Assembly: GCA_907163375.1 (NCBI GenBank)
Contig: CAJQUW010005232.1
Coordinates: forward strand, 186,001-250,000
Origin: Prostheceraeus crozeri
Taxonomy: Eukaryota > Platyhelminthes > Polycladida > Euryleptidae
Length of the DNA: 64,000 bases
Reading direction: 5' to 3'
The notes below the pieces were generated by a model. The model was given only the letters and a program-made list of their open reading frames with translations. It was not told the DNA's origin and did no database searches. This document shows positions 31,307 to 40,221 of the stretch, one piece after another (position 1 is the first letter of the stretch; every line of letters starts with the position of its first letter). The position numbers and the translations under genes are program-made.

Positions 31307-32064
31307 GAAAATATTTTCTATAACTCTTTCATGAATTTTTTTATCAATATTAATTGTAATGAAGCCATAATCTTTTGACCAAGCATTGTTACACGATTGT
31401 TTAAATTCATCTTTATTTCTTACGCATAAATCTCTTAACAAATCACTTAAGTTTCTTGCATTTATTTCAAATAGTATAAATATATTTGCATTCTTTCTAA
31501 TAACACTTCCGTCTAATGAATACATACTTTGTGTTAAATAAAATACACTACAGTTATTATGTCTACCTCTTGTGAAATAATTTCTCTGAACTGACTGATT
31601 TCTATCAGTAACACAATCATCAAAAATTACACAATGTTTCATTGTGTTATCTAGTTTACTAGGATCTTGCATATTACCACTATCATCTATTAATTGTATT
31701 TTTATATGCTTATTTTTATTAGATTCTACTAACTGATTATTTTTTGTTGCTTCTTCACACCACGAACTTATTTCTTCTTCATCTTCAGATTTTTCATATT
31801 CTTTGAATAATGAAGCAATTGCTGTTTTTTAAGATTATTTTCAAATCCATATTTTAAAAATTGATAGACGGGTTGTTCTGCCGTTGTTGTATAAATTATA
31901 AGATTGTTATAATCCAAAAAATTTGGAGTCGTTAAAATTTTAAATAATAGATACGTTTTTCCACAACCTGATCTTCCGCAAATAACTGACAAAACTTTAT
32001 TAGATAAATTTGGATGATGATTAAATTTAAGTTTCTTTTTATTTAATGGGGGTACTTCACTCAT
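31298..32064 (-). CDS. FtsK/A32-like genome-packaging ATPase, frameshifted
   Basis: The start is ATTAAAAAATG at 32064. Walker A is CGRSGCGKTYLLF (about residue 29). Walker B is MKHCVIFDDC in the frame 31298-31672, followed by a sensor-like FYLTQSMYS. The two frames are joined by sense-coding sequence, but a one-base shift at an A6 run near 31822 separates them. The full product would be about 255 residues, the usual size for Polinton packaging ATPases, which pump the linear genome into the capsid. The C-terminus ends in the GC-rich box. Confidence 0.85.
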
Positions 32065-32131
32065 TTTTTAATAAAAAAATTTATTTTTATTTTATTTTTA
32101 TTTTTAAAGAAGAAGAAGAAAATTAAACTTC

Positions 32132-32190
32132 TCTAGCTTCACGTGGGAGTTTATACCTCCCGAACGGGAGTTTATACCTCCCGAACCAAA
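32132..32190. repeat. GC-rich twin stem-loops between penton and ATPase genes
   Basis: Two tandem copies of GGGAGTTTATACCTCCCGAA (stem GGGAG / CTCCC, loop TTTATAC), preceded by CACGT, stand between the minor capsid stop (32172) and the ATPase start (32064). The right copy overlaps the last codons of the capsid gene. Confidence 0.75.
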
Positions 32191-32960
32191 AGATCTATCA
32201 TAATCTCTTCACCTCCAAAATTTATTTCTTGTCCTTTTTCATCAGTGATTCTAATGTTAATGTTGTTAATAGTTTTTCTTGTAATAGGGAAATATATTAA
32301 TGTTTGTGGAAATACATTTAATCTATAACCAATGGGTACAGTAAAAGCTGGAAAACTGAATATTAAATTTGACAATTTACCATTTATATATCCTCCTTCA
32401 ATAATGTCACAATGTACAACAATTGAATTTATTTCAGTTATTTTTGGAATCTTCTCACCTAAATGATAACCTTGACTATAGGTTTGTTTATTAAATCCTA
32501 ATAGCTTTGACAATGATCTATCATGATTAAAATCAACTTGATGATTTTCGTCTAAAGTAAGAGAAAATTTATTAACTGCCGGTTCAACTGCAAAATGTAA
32601 TTGTTTCTTATCTTTAAATGGTATACCTAAATGTCTCTTAATTTCATTTGATATTGATTCAACTTCGTAAGAACCAGGAAGAAAAGTTAGTACTTTCCAC
32701 GTTTTGCCTTTATCAGTAGAATATCTAAATTGATCATTCACATCTTTGATAACGTTTTGAATAGTGTTAAATGTAGAGAAACTAGTCAATGCAATTTGAT
32801 AATTTTTATTTTGTTCCAAATGTAGAATGGGTTCTAAATTACAAGTGTGTGATGAAGTAGTTGTTATAATTTTTAACGTCGTACTAAATTTTGATGAACC
32901 CAAAATCTCTGTTAGATTTTCTAAATGATTATTAATTTTGTCTAAATCTGCTGAACACAT
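32172..32960 (-). CDS. Minor capsid (penton-like) protein
   Basis: An intact 262-residue protein starting at ACTAAAAAATG. The N-terminal half contains SSHTCNLEPILHLEQNKNYQ, then IALTSFSTFNTIQNV and LPGSYEVESISNEI, the strand order I associate with the single jelly-roll minor capsid or penton protein of Polintons and adintoviruses. The C-terminus has FPAFTVPIGYRLNVFPQTLI followed by YFPITRKTINNINIRITDEKG. It lies directly upstream of the packaging ATPase, the usual virion-gene neighbourhood. Pentons close the capsid vertices and would hold the fibre. Assignment is by pattern and context. Confidence 0.7.
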   Translation of the reverse strand: MCSADLDKINNHLENLTEILGSSKFSTTLKIITTTSSHTCNLEPILHLEQNKNYQIALTSFSTFNTIQNVIKDVNDQFRYSTDKGKTWKVLTFLPGSYEVESISNEIKRHLGIPFKDKKQLHFAVEPAVNKFSLTLDENHQVDFNHDRSLSKLLGFNKQTYSQGYHLGEKIPKITEINSIVVHCDIIEGGYINGKLSNLIFSFPAFTVPIGYRLNVFPQTLIYFPITRKTINNINIRITDEKGQEINFGGEEIMIDLLVREV

Positions 32961-33018
32961 TTTTTAGTTAAAAATTTTGAATAAATATTTTTCTATGAAA
33001 TATTTTTTTTATAAAAAA

Positions 33019-33849
33019 TTAAAAACAACAACATATTTCAGCTACACTTTTATAATCCTCTTCATTTAGAATCTTCTTTTCTAACAGTCTTTTCAATATA
33101 GCATGAATTTCATTGAAACTAGAATTATGTCCTTCTTTTATTGCAGATATTAAAATATTTAATCTATTTAGTAATTCTTGTGGATCATCTGGTAAAAATA
33201 CAGTTGTTTCTGTTTTCTGTTTTTCAGATAAACCTTTCCCTACTTTAACTCCCGTTGATAATAAATTTTCTAATTGTTTATAACGTCTAAGAGATTTTAC
33301 TGCACCAACTCTATCTAACATAGCTTTATATTTTATGAGATCTTCTACAGCATAATTATTTAAATCTGCTCCTCTTAAAAGATCAACAAAATTTCTATCT
33401 AAATTAAAAGGAGATTTATCTGGTGAAAAAATTAAACCTCGAAAAGGTTGTGGAAATATTTCTTTTTGTCCGAGATAAAATCTAGGTATTGTTTTTCCAT
33501 CTATAAATGAGATAGAATGTTCAAATTGCATAGATTTTGGTAATTTCTTATTAATGTTTGATTCTAGTAATCCATAGTCATCTAATATAGTTTTGTGTTC
33601 TGGATCTGTTATATCAATTTGTTTATCATTATTTGTACTTTCTTTTTCAAGAGTTTTAAATGGTTTCATAGTTTTTTCAAAATCAGTTTTTACTTGCTCG
33701 GTTTGCTGCATTTTTTCAAACATATCAGATTGAATACCAGCTTTTATCATTCTATGTTGAAGATGATTTTCTTTCATAATATTTCTTTGTTTTATTAACT
33801 CTTCTAATTGTTTTATTCTTTTAAAATTATCAGCTCTAATTTTATCCAT
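33019..33849 (-). CDS. Polinton protein, unknown, helical N-terminus
   Basis: The ATG at 33849 in TTTAAAAATGG is preferred to the longer frame to 33915. About 276 residues. The first 90 are charged and probably coiled coil (KRIKQLEELIKQRNIMKENH). A compact middle follows (ISFIDGKTIPRFYLGQKEIF, then RGLIFSPDKSPF), then a helical C-terminus ending CCCF. No enzyme signature. It sits in the virion gene block between the penton-like and membrane protein genes, so a structural or scaffolding role is likely but unproven. Confidence 0.6.
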   Translation of the reverse strand: MDKIRADNFKRIKQLEELIKQRNIMKENHLQHRMIKAGIQSDMFEKMQQTEQVKTDFEKTMKPFKTLEKESTNNDKQIDITDPEHKTILDDYGLLESNINKKLPKSMQFEHSISFIDGKTIPRFYLGQKEIFPQPFRGLIFSPDKSPFNLDRNFVDLLRGADLNNYAVEDLIKYKAMLDRVGAVKSLRRYKQLENLLSTGVKVGKGLSEKQKTETTVFLPDDPQELLNRLNILISAIKEGHNSSFNEIHAILKRLLEKKILNEEDYKSVAEICCCF

Positions 33850-33970
33850 TTTTAAAATATAATATTTGAATTTTGTGGTAACATTGGAATACAGCAAAAA
33901 CATTTTACTGAACAAATTATTTTTTTATTGCTTTGTTGTTTGACATCTTTTCGTTTAAAGTTTTCTCGTT

Positions 33971-34711
33971 TTAAGTTTTGTTTAATAAAGTTTTGTTTAA
34001 TAAAGTTTTGTTTAATAAAGTTTTGCTTAAATTTTCGCTTAAAGTTTTTAGCTCTTCTAAAAAAATTTTGTCATTTTCTTCATTAGAAATTTTACCACCA
34101 GTAAAAGTTTTACCATCACTAGAAATTTTGCCACCCTGTTTATTCTTATCATCAACTTTTTCGGACTGTAATTGAAAGGTTTGATTTACTTCATTAGCTA
34201 TTTGGTCAAATTTTTCAATCTCATCTAACGTAATAACATTATCATCACATACTCTTTGAAAGTAGTAATGTAGTTTATCATAGACTTCTTTAATATGTAA
34301 ATGCTTAGTTTTTAATGATTTTCGTTTCTTAGTTATTAAAGATTTATCTAACATTGTAACAAGTGAAGTTGCAAAAACACCCGTACCTGTTAAAGCTGTA
34401 GCAACTACTGGAATTACTAAAACACCTGAAGATATAACAATTGTTAAAGCACCTAAACTTATTGTTAAGAATATGCCAATTCCTTGTGTTACATTCTTAA
34501 CTTTACTCCATCTCTTTCTTAATTTTTTATAATGCTCTAATCTTAATAATAATTGAGATTCCTTATCTTTCATATACCTAACTCTATCTTTGTGTTTTTC
34601 TTTGTTCATTTTTTCAATGTTAATCTTTTCAATGTCCATTAAAGTAGAACTACGTTCATATGATAACGAAGGATATATTCTTGCGGTTTCTTCCATTTTT
34701 GTTTCTTCCAT
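33971..34711 (-). CDS. Two-helix membrane protein with coiled coil (SLATT-like layout)
   Basis: The ATG at 34711 (TTTAAAAATGG) is preferred over 34735. About 246 residues. A charged helix (ESQLLLRLEHYKKLRKRWSK, about residues 55-75) leads into two adjacent membrane segments, GIGIFLTISLGALTIVISSG and LVIPVVATALTGTGVFAT. A basic helix follows (KKRKSLKTKHLHIKEVYDKL), then a flexible tail. The layout, helix then two membrane spans then helix, recalls SLATT-domain proteins, but I cannot prove homology. The tail ends in four LLNKT repeats encoded by a 15-bp tandem repeat (33976-34030). It is the last gene before the right terminal repeat. Confidence 0.6.
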   Translation of the reverse strand: MEETKMEETARIYPSLSYERSSTLMDIEKINIEKMNKEKHKDRVRYMKDKESQLLLRLEHYKKLRKRWSKVKNVTQGIGIFLTISLGALTIVISSGVLVIPVVATALTGTGVFATSLVTMLDKSLITKKRKSLKTKHLHIKEVYDKLHYYFQRVCDDNVITLDEIEKFDQIANEVNQTFQLQSEKVDDKNKQGGKISSDGKTFTGGKISNEENDKIFLEELKTLSENLSKTLLNKTLLNKTLLNKT

Positions 34712-34800
34712 TTTTAAAGAAATATTATTAGTCACATGTTATATTTTAAAAACCTAAAAGATGGATAAAATTCATGAATTTGAAATTCTCAACTTTTATG

Positions 34801-35153
34801 ATTTTCGGTGTCCTGGAACGGTCATGATTTAAGCGGGGGTGAAAATTGTAATTCTCAATTTTGAGATTCTTAACTTTTATGATTTTTTCGGTGTCCTGCA
34901 ACGGTCATGATTTAAGGGTGAAAATTGTAATTCTCAAATTTTGAGATTTTGAAAAATTTGAAAAAATTAGGTATTTTTAAAAACGCCCAAATTTGTGAAT
35001 TTAGGTCTTCGGCCACGTGAAATTTGAAGTCTACCTAAATTTTTGAAATTTTTGAAATTTTGATTTTGAAAAAACCCGCAAAAGTCTGACATCCGGCGCA
35101 AGCGAAGCGAAGCGAAGCGAAGCGTCGCGCCGGATGTCACACTATATACTACT
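34801..35153 (-). repeat. Polinton right terminal inverted repeat
   Basis: About 350 bp, the inverted counterpart of the left end, ending ...CTATATACTACT at 35153. It carries the same terminal hairpin with an AGCGA-repeat loop. It has only two of the inner 84-bp units against three on the left, which accounts for most of the length difference. The two repeats also differ by scattered substitutions. Confidence 0.9.
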
Positions 35154-35159
35154 GGCCTG
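35154..35159. repeat. Target site duplication, right
   Basis: GGCCTG immediately after the right Polinton terminus, identical to 17591-17596. Confidence 0.9.
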
Positions 35160-36549
35160 ACCCGTCGGCAGTCATCGTTAGGCGAACGAATCACCATCCA
35201 CACATCAGACTGGTCATGAACAGTTGTAAAACAAAATTCACTTGACATTGCATTCAGCATCAGGGACTATATAGTATAGAAATCGTAAGATATCCAAACA
35301 ATAGTGAATAGAGGCCGCTAGTATGAAATACTGGGAAATCATACTACTAACGAAGGAGAAGCAAGTAACGATCAGTAAAAGTAAGAAGTAAAAATGGAAG
35401 ACAAAGATAATTGAAAACAAATTACTAGTACTGTGCTTGGTGCGATCAATTGCATTGATCTAGGACTGTCTGTCAATGCACTTTGGAATGAAATATTGCT
35501 TTTGGAGATCGATTGATGTCAAGGGTCAATGCACCAATGTCAAGATGCCACTTATTGTTAGCAGCATCGCCCGTTGACACTTTTACCTTGAGGTTCCTAG
35601 CGTGCACAAGGCAATAGAGGACAAAGGCATTTATGCACCAAGGCATCTAGCTGGTTCGATGTTAGCTGCCCATTTGCTTTTGAATTTTAAATTTGACTTT
35701 TCAATTAAAAGATGATCAGAATCTCCATGCCTCACACAACCGATCACAACGAAAGAAATGATCAGAAAATGTCATTATTAGATTGATTTTAGCGCACGTC
35801 AAGGTTTGTATCCGTTGATGAGATTGACACGCGATTGTTATCTTGAAATTTCAACTTACATATACATTTACAATGTTTTCTTAATATTGAAAGGAGAATT
35901 GCGTTTTGCAATAGCTTATAATGGCGTCATACTATTAGTAGTATATACTTCTTGTAAATTGACACGTTTGGACAATCTAATTCTACAGATAACGTTTTGT
36001 CAATGAGACGCCTGTACGTGGTTCACCCGCCTCCCGCTCCCTGAAGCAAAGTCCATCCCTACCAACCTCCCTCACAAGAGGCCCGGCACACAGACAAAAC
36101 AACAAAATTGTCAACTCAATTCCCCGAAAAAGTCCACAAATCAAACAAACACTCGACATACGCACACTCAGAACACTGGTACAACTCCGAACAAGCAAAT
36201 CACCCCTCTTAAAAGAATACTAGCACAATATAAAGCCCGCTGTCTATTCTTCTCCTCTTTGTCCCCTCTGGAAATCACTGCTACTTAATACGAAAATTTT
36301 CTTCTCATATACACACAACCCTCACACCGTGGGACCTCTGGGCTTCCCTTTCAGGTGTGCGGAGCTCATCCTCCGCTGAGAGAAACACCTGACGGCCACC
36401 TGGACCCCCCTCCCAATAGCAGAGAAGGTGTGGGTCGACACCAGCACCACCACCACTAGCCATTTACAGAGATGAGCGTTTGGTGAGGAAGATTTGGTGA
36501 TGAACTGACAATCGCAGCAGAATTGTCAAAACATTCTACCAAAACGATT
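35160..36549. other. WDR6 intron, unclassified, with a C-rich patch
   Basis: No gene. The part 36000-36480 is unusually C-rich on the plus strand (CACCCGCCTCCCGCTCCC, CCTGGACCCCCCTCCC) and could be a piece of an untranslated retroelement leader. The short minus-strand frame at 35983-36198 has no domain. Confidence 0.35.
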
Positions 36550-36555
36550 GCAGTA

Positions 36556-36650
36556 AGAGCACAGGTCTAGTTAACCTTGGTCGTAGGTTCGAATCCTACC
36601 AGCCGCACATCCTTTGCATGGCAATTTGATCGTTTATTTAATTTCATTGT
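36556..36650 (+). repeat. tRNA-Thr-like repeat, copy 1, 5' truncated
   Basis: It starts inside the D arm (GAGCACAGGTCTAGTTAACC). The anticodon loop CTAGTTA gives AGT (Thr). The T arm GTAGGTTCGAATCCTAC is complete and the 3' end CAGCCGCA continues into a shared non-tRNA tail (CATCCTTTGCATGGCAATTT). The D-arm 5' half and acceptor 5' strand are missing, so it is not a functional tRNA. Confidence 0.7.
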
Positions 36651-36823
36651 TATTAATTGTATTCACGACATGGCTTTGGTGGACAATCGATCCCCGCTAC
36701 TTGCCTTGATGTCGGCGGTCACAATTGTGACGAGTTATTTATTCATTGATTATTATTGCCTTGACGACTGATTTGTGGTGGTGAGGGTTTCATCCTGCCA
36801 ATTGACAGAGTCGCGTAAGTGGC

Positions 36824-36920
36824 TCGTAGCTCAGTTGGTAGAGCACAAGTCTAGTTAACCTTGGTCGTAGGTTCGAATCCTACCAGCCGCACATCTTTTG
36901 CATGGCAATTTGATCTATCG
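36824..36920 (+). repeat. tRNA-Thr(AGT)-like element with tail, copy 2
   Basis: Reads GTGGCTC GTAGCTCAGTTGGTAGAGC for acceptor and D arm, a CTAGTTA anticodon loop (AGT) in a stem with one bulge, then a perfect T arm (GTAGGTTCGAATCCTAC) and CAGCCGCAC. The acceptor stem has a mismatch and a wobble pair. The same 3' tail as copy 1 follows (CATCTTTTGCATGGCAATTT). Two copies with a common tail about 280 bp apart suggest a tRNA-derived SINE rather than a working tRNA gene, though an active tRNA cannot be ruled out for this copy. Confidence 0.6.
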
Positions 36921-36959
36921 TTTATTTGATTTCATTGTTGTTAAGTATTATATGCCAAG

Positions 36960-37737
36960 TAGCTAAAGCCACTCCGAGCGGCAATGATATTGTATTCTTT
37001 ATTCTTTATTTTTATTCTTTATTGATACGATGACAACAGTTTGCGCCAATTATAGTCACCACAAACAAAATTACAAAAATAAGCAAAAAATATTCTGTTA
37101 AAAGCCAAAAAAGTAGACAATAGACAAAATTATATCAGTAGATAAAACTCAGACGTTCACAAGTGCTTTCAATTCACACTTGAGGGATCTGTGATCACGG
37201 TCAAAAAGGTCTACATTCTTAAAAGTGTTAGCGAGTGAAGATATGCGCGGGAAAAGTCATGCTTGCGAATTCGCAGACCGCGACTCATAACACTTGTGAA
37301 CACACTTGTATGCCTCGTTCGTCTTTCAGGCAGATTAGTAAAATTTTTGATACAAGGTACGGACAGTCGACGCGATTATGTAAAATTTTATGATATAACA
37401 ATAAATCTGCTGAATTACGCCGCTTTGCCAGTGTCGAAAGACCAAAATGTATACACAATTTGTTGTACAAACTACTGTCATAGACCATCTTCTCATGAAA
37501 ACACAGTTCTTTTACAAAAACTTTTTGAATACGCTCAATCTTGTCAATTAAGTATTTCGATTGAGGTGACAACACTGAAGAGCAATAACCAATGTTTGCC
37601 CGAACATATGAGTTATACATAATATTCAAGACATCTACATCTTTGAACGGCTTCAAAACTCTCCTCATAAAATCTAACATACGGAAGGACTTCTTCACAA
37701 TAGACGCTATGTGAAGACTGAAACACATATTGTACAT
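36960..37737 (-). pseudogene. LINE (CR1/Jockey-type) 3' end, 5' truncated
   Basis: The minus-strand frame (37285-37737) encodes the post-RT region typical of non-LTR retrotransposons: VKKSFRMLDFMRRVLKPF, MYNSYVRANIGYCSSVLSPQ, then DKIERIQKVFVKELCF. A 3' untranslated stretch ends in an A-rich microsatellite (rc of TTTATTCTTTATT near 37000). Palm and endonuclease domains are absent. The frame is open for 150 residues, so the copy is fairly young. Confidence 0.75.
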
Positions 37738-39300
37738 ACTGTAGGCCGAAACGTAGCGTCAGCAGCTGCCAAGGCATCTTTGTGCTTAACTGTTCAAGTC
37801 CGAAGACATCTGTTTACTGAAAATCGCGTTTTCATGTCGAATATTTCCCCTACGATGATCCAACGCTGTCTCATTCTCATCGCATTTCCCATGGAAGTGG
37901 TCCTGTTCCGGCCAACAGGCATGGCTAAAACAGTCCCTGTTGCCTGATCTTAATGACAATCCCTGTGAGCTTGCTGATTCCACCTTCATCTCAATCAATG
38001 CCTTCTGCTCTCTCCGTCTAGACGAAAACACTTCCAGATATCAGCAACTCTTCACGTACTTCACGTGAGGATTCACTTTCATTGATGAATCCTGTCAAGT
38101 GATTAATTTCGTTATTTTCTCGTCCAAATTCGCTCATTTATTTCACATCTGGCAGTGAAAGACAAAAGACAAACAACAGTTAAGGACGTTAACTCTTCAG
38201 TGAGACAGATAATGACTTCGTTTCTTGGTGAAACTTTGTCAGAGTCAACATCCCAGCCTCTTATTACTTGTCTAGGGTTGAGGTCATACGGTGTCCAGGG
38301 AAGGTCGCAGACGAAAATAATGAGATGAATCTCAGTCATGATTCACTTTCACCTCACAAGCTTCTCTTTCAGAGTAACGGCTGAGGTCCGGGAATCCGCT
38401 AAATTTCACTTCATTTTACATCGATCAAAATTATCAGAAATTATCCCATTGGGAAACGTCCTAGAGGACCGCTAGCGGTTGGTCGTAGAGGCTCCTGGGA
38501 TGGCCCGTGAGAACACTAGATACACTGAGCGGTTGCAATACCGTGCCCTTTTTAAGCCCGGTATTTCGGTATTTGAGCAATGATAAAACCGGTGTCACCC
38601 GCTATAAAATGAAAGCACGAAGCGTTATCTAAAAAATATTTTACATTTTGTTGAAGGTAGCAGATGTACTAGCCACATGATCCGTCAAGTTAAAAGTAGT
38701 CAAAGTCGTTAATTACGAAGTTTTCTTTGTGATAAATGTTTGAGTGAATGAGCCAATGAACATACAGTAATTATGTTTACCAGACGGCTGGGAAACCAAA
38801 AGTGGAAAACACTCTTTGCTTCCACTAAATTCGATGCAATATTGAGAAGATAACCGTAAATAAGTTGAAGATGAAATCAGAGGATACCACCCTACTCTGC
38901 TGATGAAATTTCACTTGATATGACAGGACTGAAATCAGTAACATTGCAGGGTTCCTACGCAGTCTGAACAAAAAAGTTCCCTGACAAAAATTTATGGACA
39001 GTATATTACAATATTATTAGTAGTTCTTAAAAGTATTATTTGATGAATATCTACAAAACATTCACTTAATATGGTAATTTCGTGTCAGAAAATTACCCCA
39101 GTGGACACTGGGGCAGTATTTTATCAATGAACAAATATTGAGATAGCAATCCCGGGCAGGGTTTCAGCTAGTATTTAATAGTAATGTGTAAAGAAGATTG
39201 CTGCTTTCCCATTAAAAGGATTTTCGGCTTAAAAATCGCTCCGATCTATTTAAAAATGTTCTTGTCAATTCAAGACCTGCTATATTGTGTAACAAAAATA
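37738..39300. other. WDR6 intron, no gene
   Basis: The open frames here (37711-37947, 37786-38031, 38112-38339) have no recognisable domain or splice context. Mostly unique AT-rich sequence. Confidence 0.4.
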
Positions 39301-39766
39301 TAGGGACATTGAATCAATCAATGATATCATGATATTTCATGATGCATGTATACAACATGGAATCTCCGGACTAAAACTACACGAATCTTCGTAATAATTG
39401 TATGATGTGAAACAACAAACAATGAAGCACATTATCCACAAAGTGTTTATCAGCTCACCAATGTAAGACTAGACACCGTATTGTAAGTCTTTCATGTCCT
39501 ATTCAGACTTTGTAGATAAACACCACTGCAATCATGTGCAACGATTTTACGCATGTGGTGGACAAGAAAGACCTACAATGCAGTGTCTAGTCTTGCATTG
39601 GTGAGTTAATGAGCACTTTGGATAAAGGGCTTCATTGTTTAGTATTTCACATTATCCAATTATTAGGAAGATTCGTGTAATTTTAGCCCGCAGATTCCAT
39701 GCTGTATGCATGCATCATAGAGTATCATGATATGACTGATTGCTTCAATGTCGCTTTGTTTTTGTT
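39301..39766. repeat. Foldback element with arms of about 210 bp
   Basis: The left arm (39301-39510, from AGGGACATTGAATCAATCA) is about 85 percent the reverse complement of the right arm (39540-39766, ending CAATGTCGC), by eye. The centre is only about 30 bp. It has no coding sequence. This is the structure of a foldback MITE or of two inverted copies of a small element. Confidence 0.8.
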
Positions 39767-40000
39767 ATAGAATGGAACAGGTTTCTTTTGAATGGAAGAA
39801 GTTGCAGTTCGCGAAGGAGCATGCGCATGTCACCTGCATTATGATCGTCTACCACCAGCATTAATAAAAACATTCAGTAAAAGAGATGGTCCGAAAGCAG
39901 TCTTAATTGCATGTTTCTCTCATGAATTGACTCGAACATAAACCATGGTCACTACTCCTCGCACTGTTCTCCACAATTCACTCTCCACTTTTCTCTGTAG

Positions 40001-40055
40001 GATCCTTGGCATGGACGAGAAATCAACTGCTGTTTTGCGGAACGATCAGCTGAAG
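40001..40055 (+). CDS. WDR6: WDR6 exon F (55 bp, GC donor)
   Basis: A micro-exon coding DPWHGREINCCFAERSAE plus one base (phase 0 to 1). HGREI is a strictly conserved WDR6 motif. The acceptor is TTTTCTCTGTAG before 40001. The donor is AAG|GCAAGT, a textbook GC-AG intron start. It joins exon E in phase 0 and exon G in phase 1. Confidence 0.8.
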
Positions 40056-40221
40056 GCAAGTTCTTCAATTTGGATCTGAAAATAATATATTTTGATCGTT
40101 GCAATGTTCTCCATGACCCAGAAATGCGTCTATTTAGGTCAATTTGCTAATTACAATATTCACGATTAAATGGACCTGAACCATCCTGATGACGTGAACT
40201 AATCACTCGACCACGGACCTA

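Larger units (their letters stand above)
17597..35153. mobile_element. Polinton / Maverick (adintovirus-like) element, 17,557 bp
   Basis: The element is bounded by terminal inverted repeats starting AGTAGTATATAGTGTGACAT and by perfect GGCCTG duplications. It encodes the core Polinton set: protein-primed DNA polymerase, retroviral-type integrase, Ulp1-like protease, packaging ATPase and two jelly-roll-class capsid genes. It adds virus-like extras: a PLA2 domain, a fibre-like protein, amphipathic peptides and a membrane protein. All genes lie on the minus strand except the protease (20059-20484) and the acidic-repeat protein (25674-27008). Base composition is far more AT-rich than the host exons. 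Both ends and all core genes are present, but three core genes carry one-base frame breaks. Confidence 0.95.

Noticed and set aside
35983..36480. A protein gene in the C-rich patch
   Set aside because: Both strands give only short frames without domains. The low-complexity C-rich composition alone explains the open stretches.
36824..36898. A functional tRNA-Thr gene
   Set aside because: The acceptor stem mismatch, the bulged anticodon stem and a second copy with the same tail make a SINE-like repeat more likely. It is kept as a repeat with that caveat.
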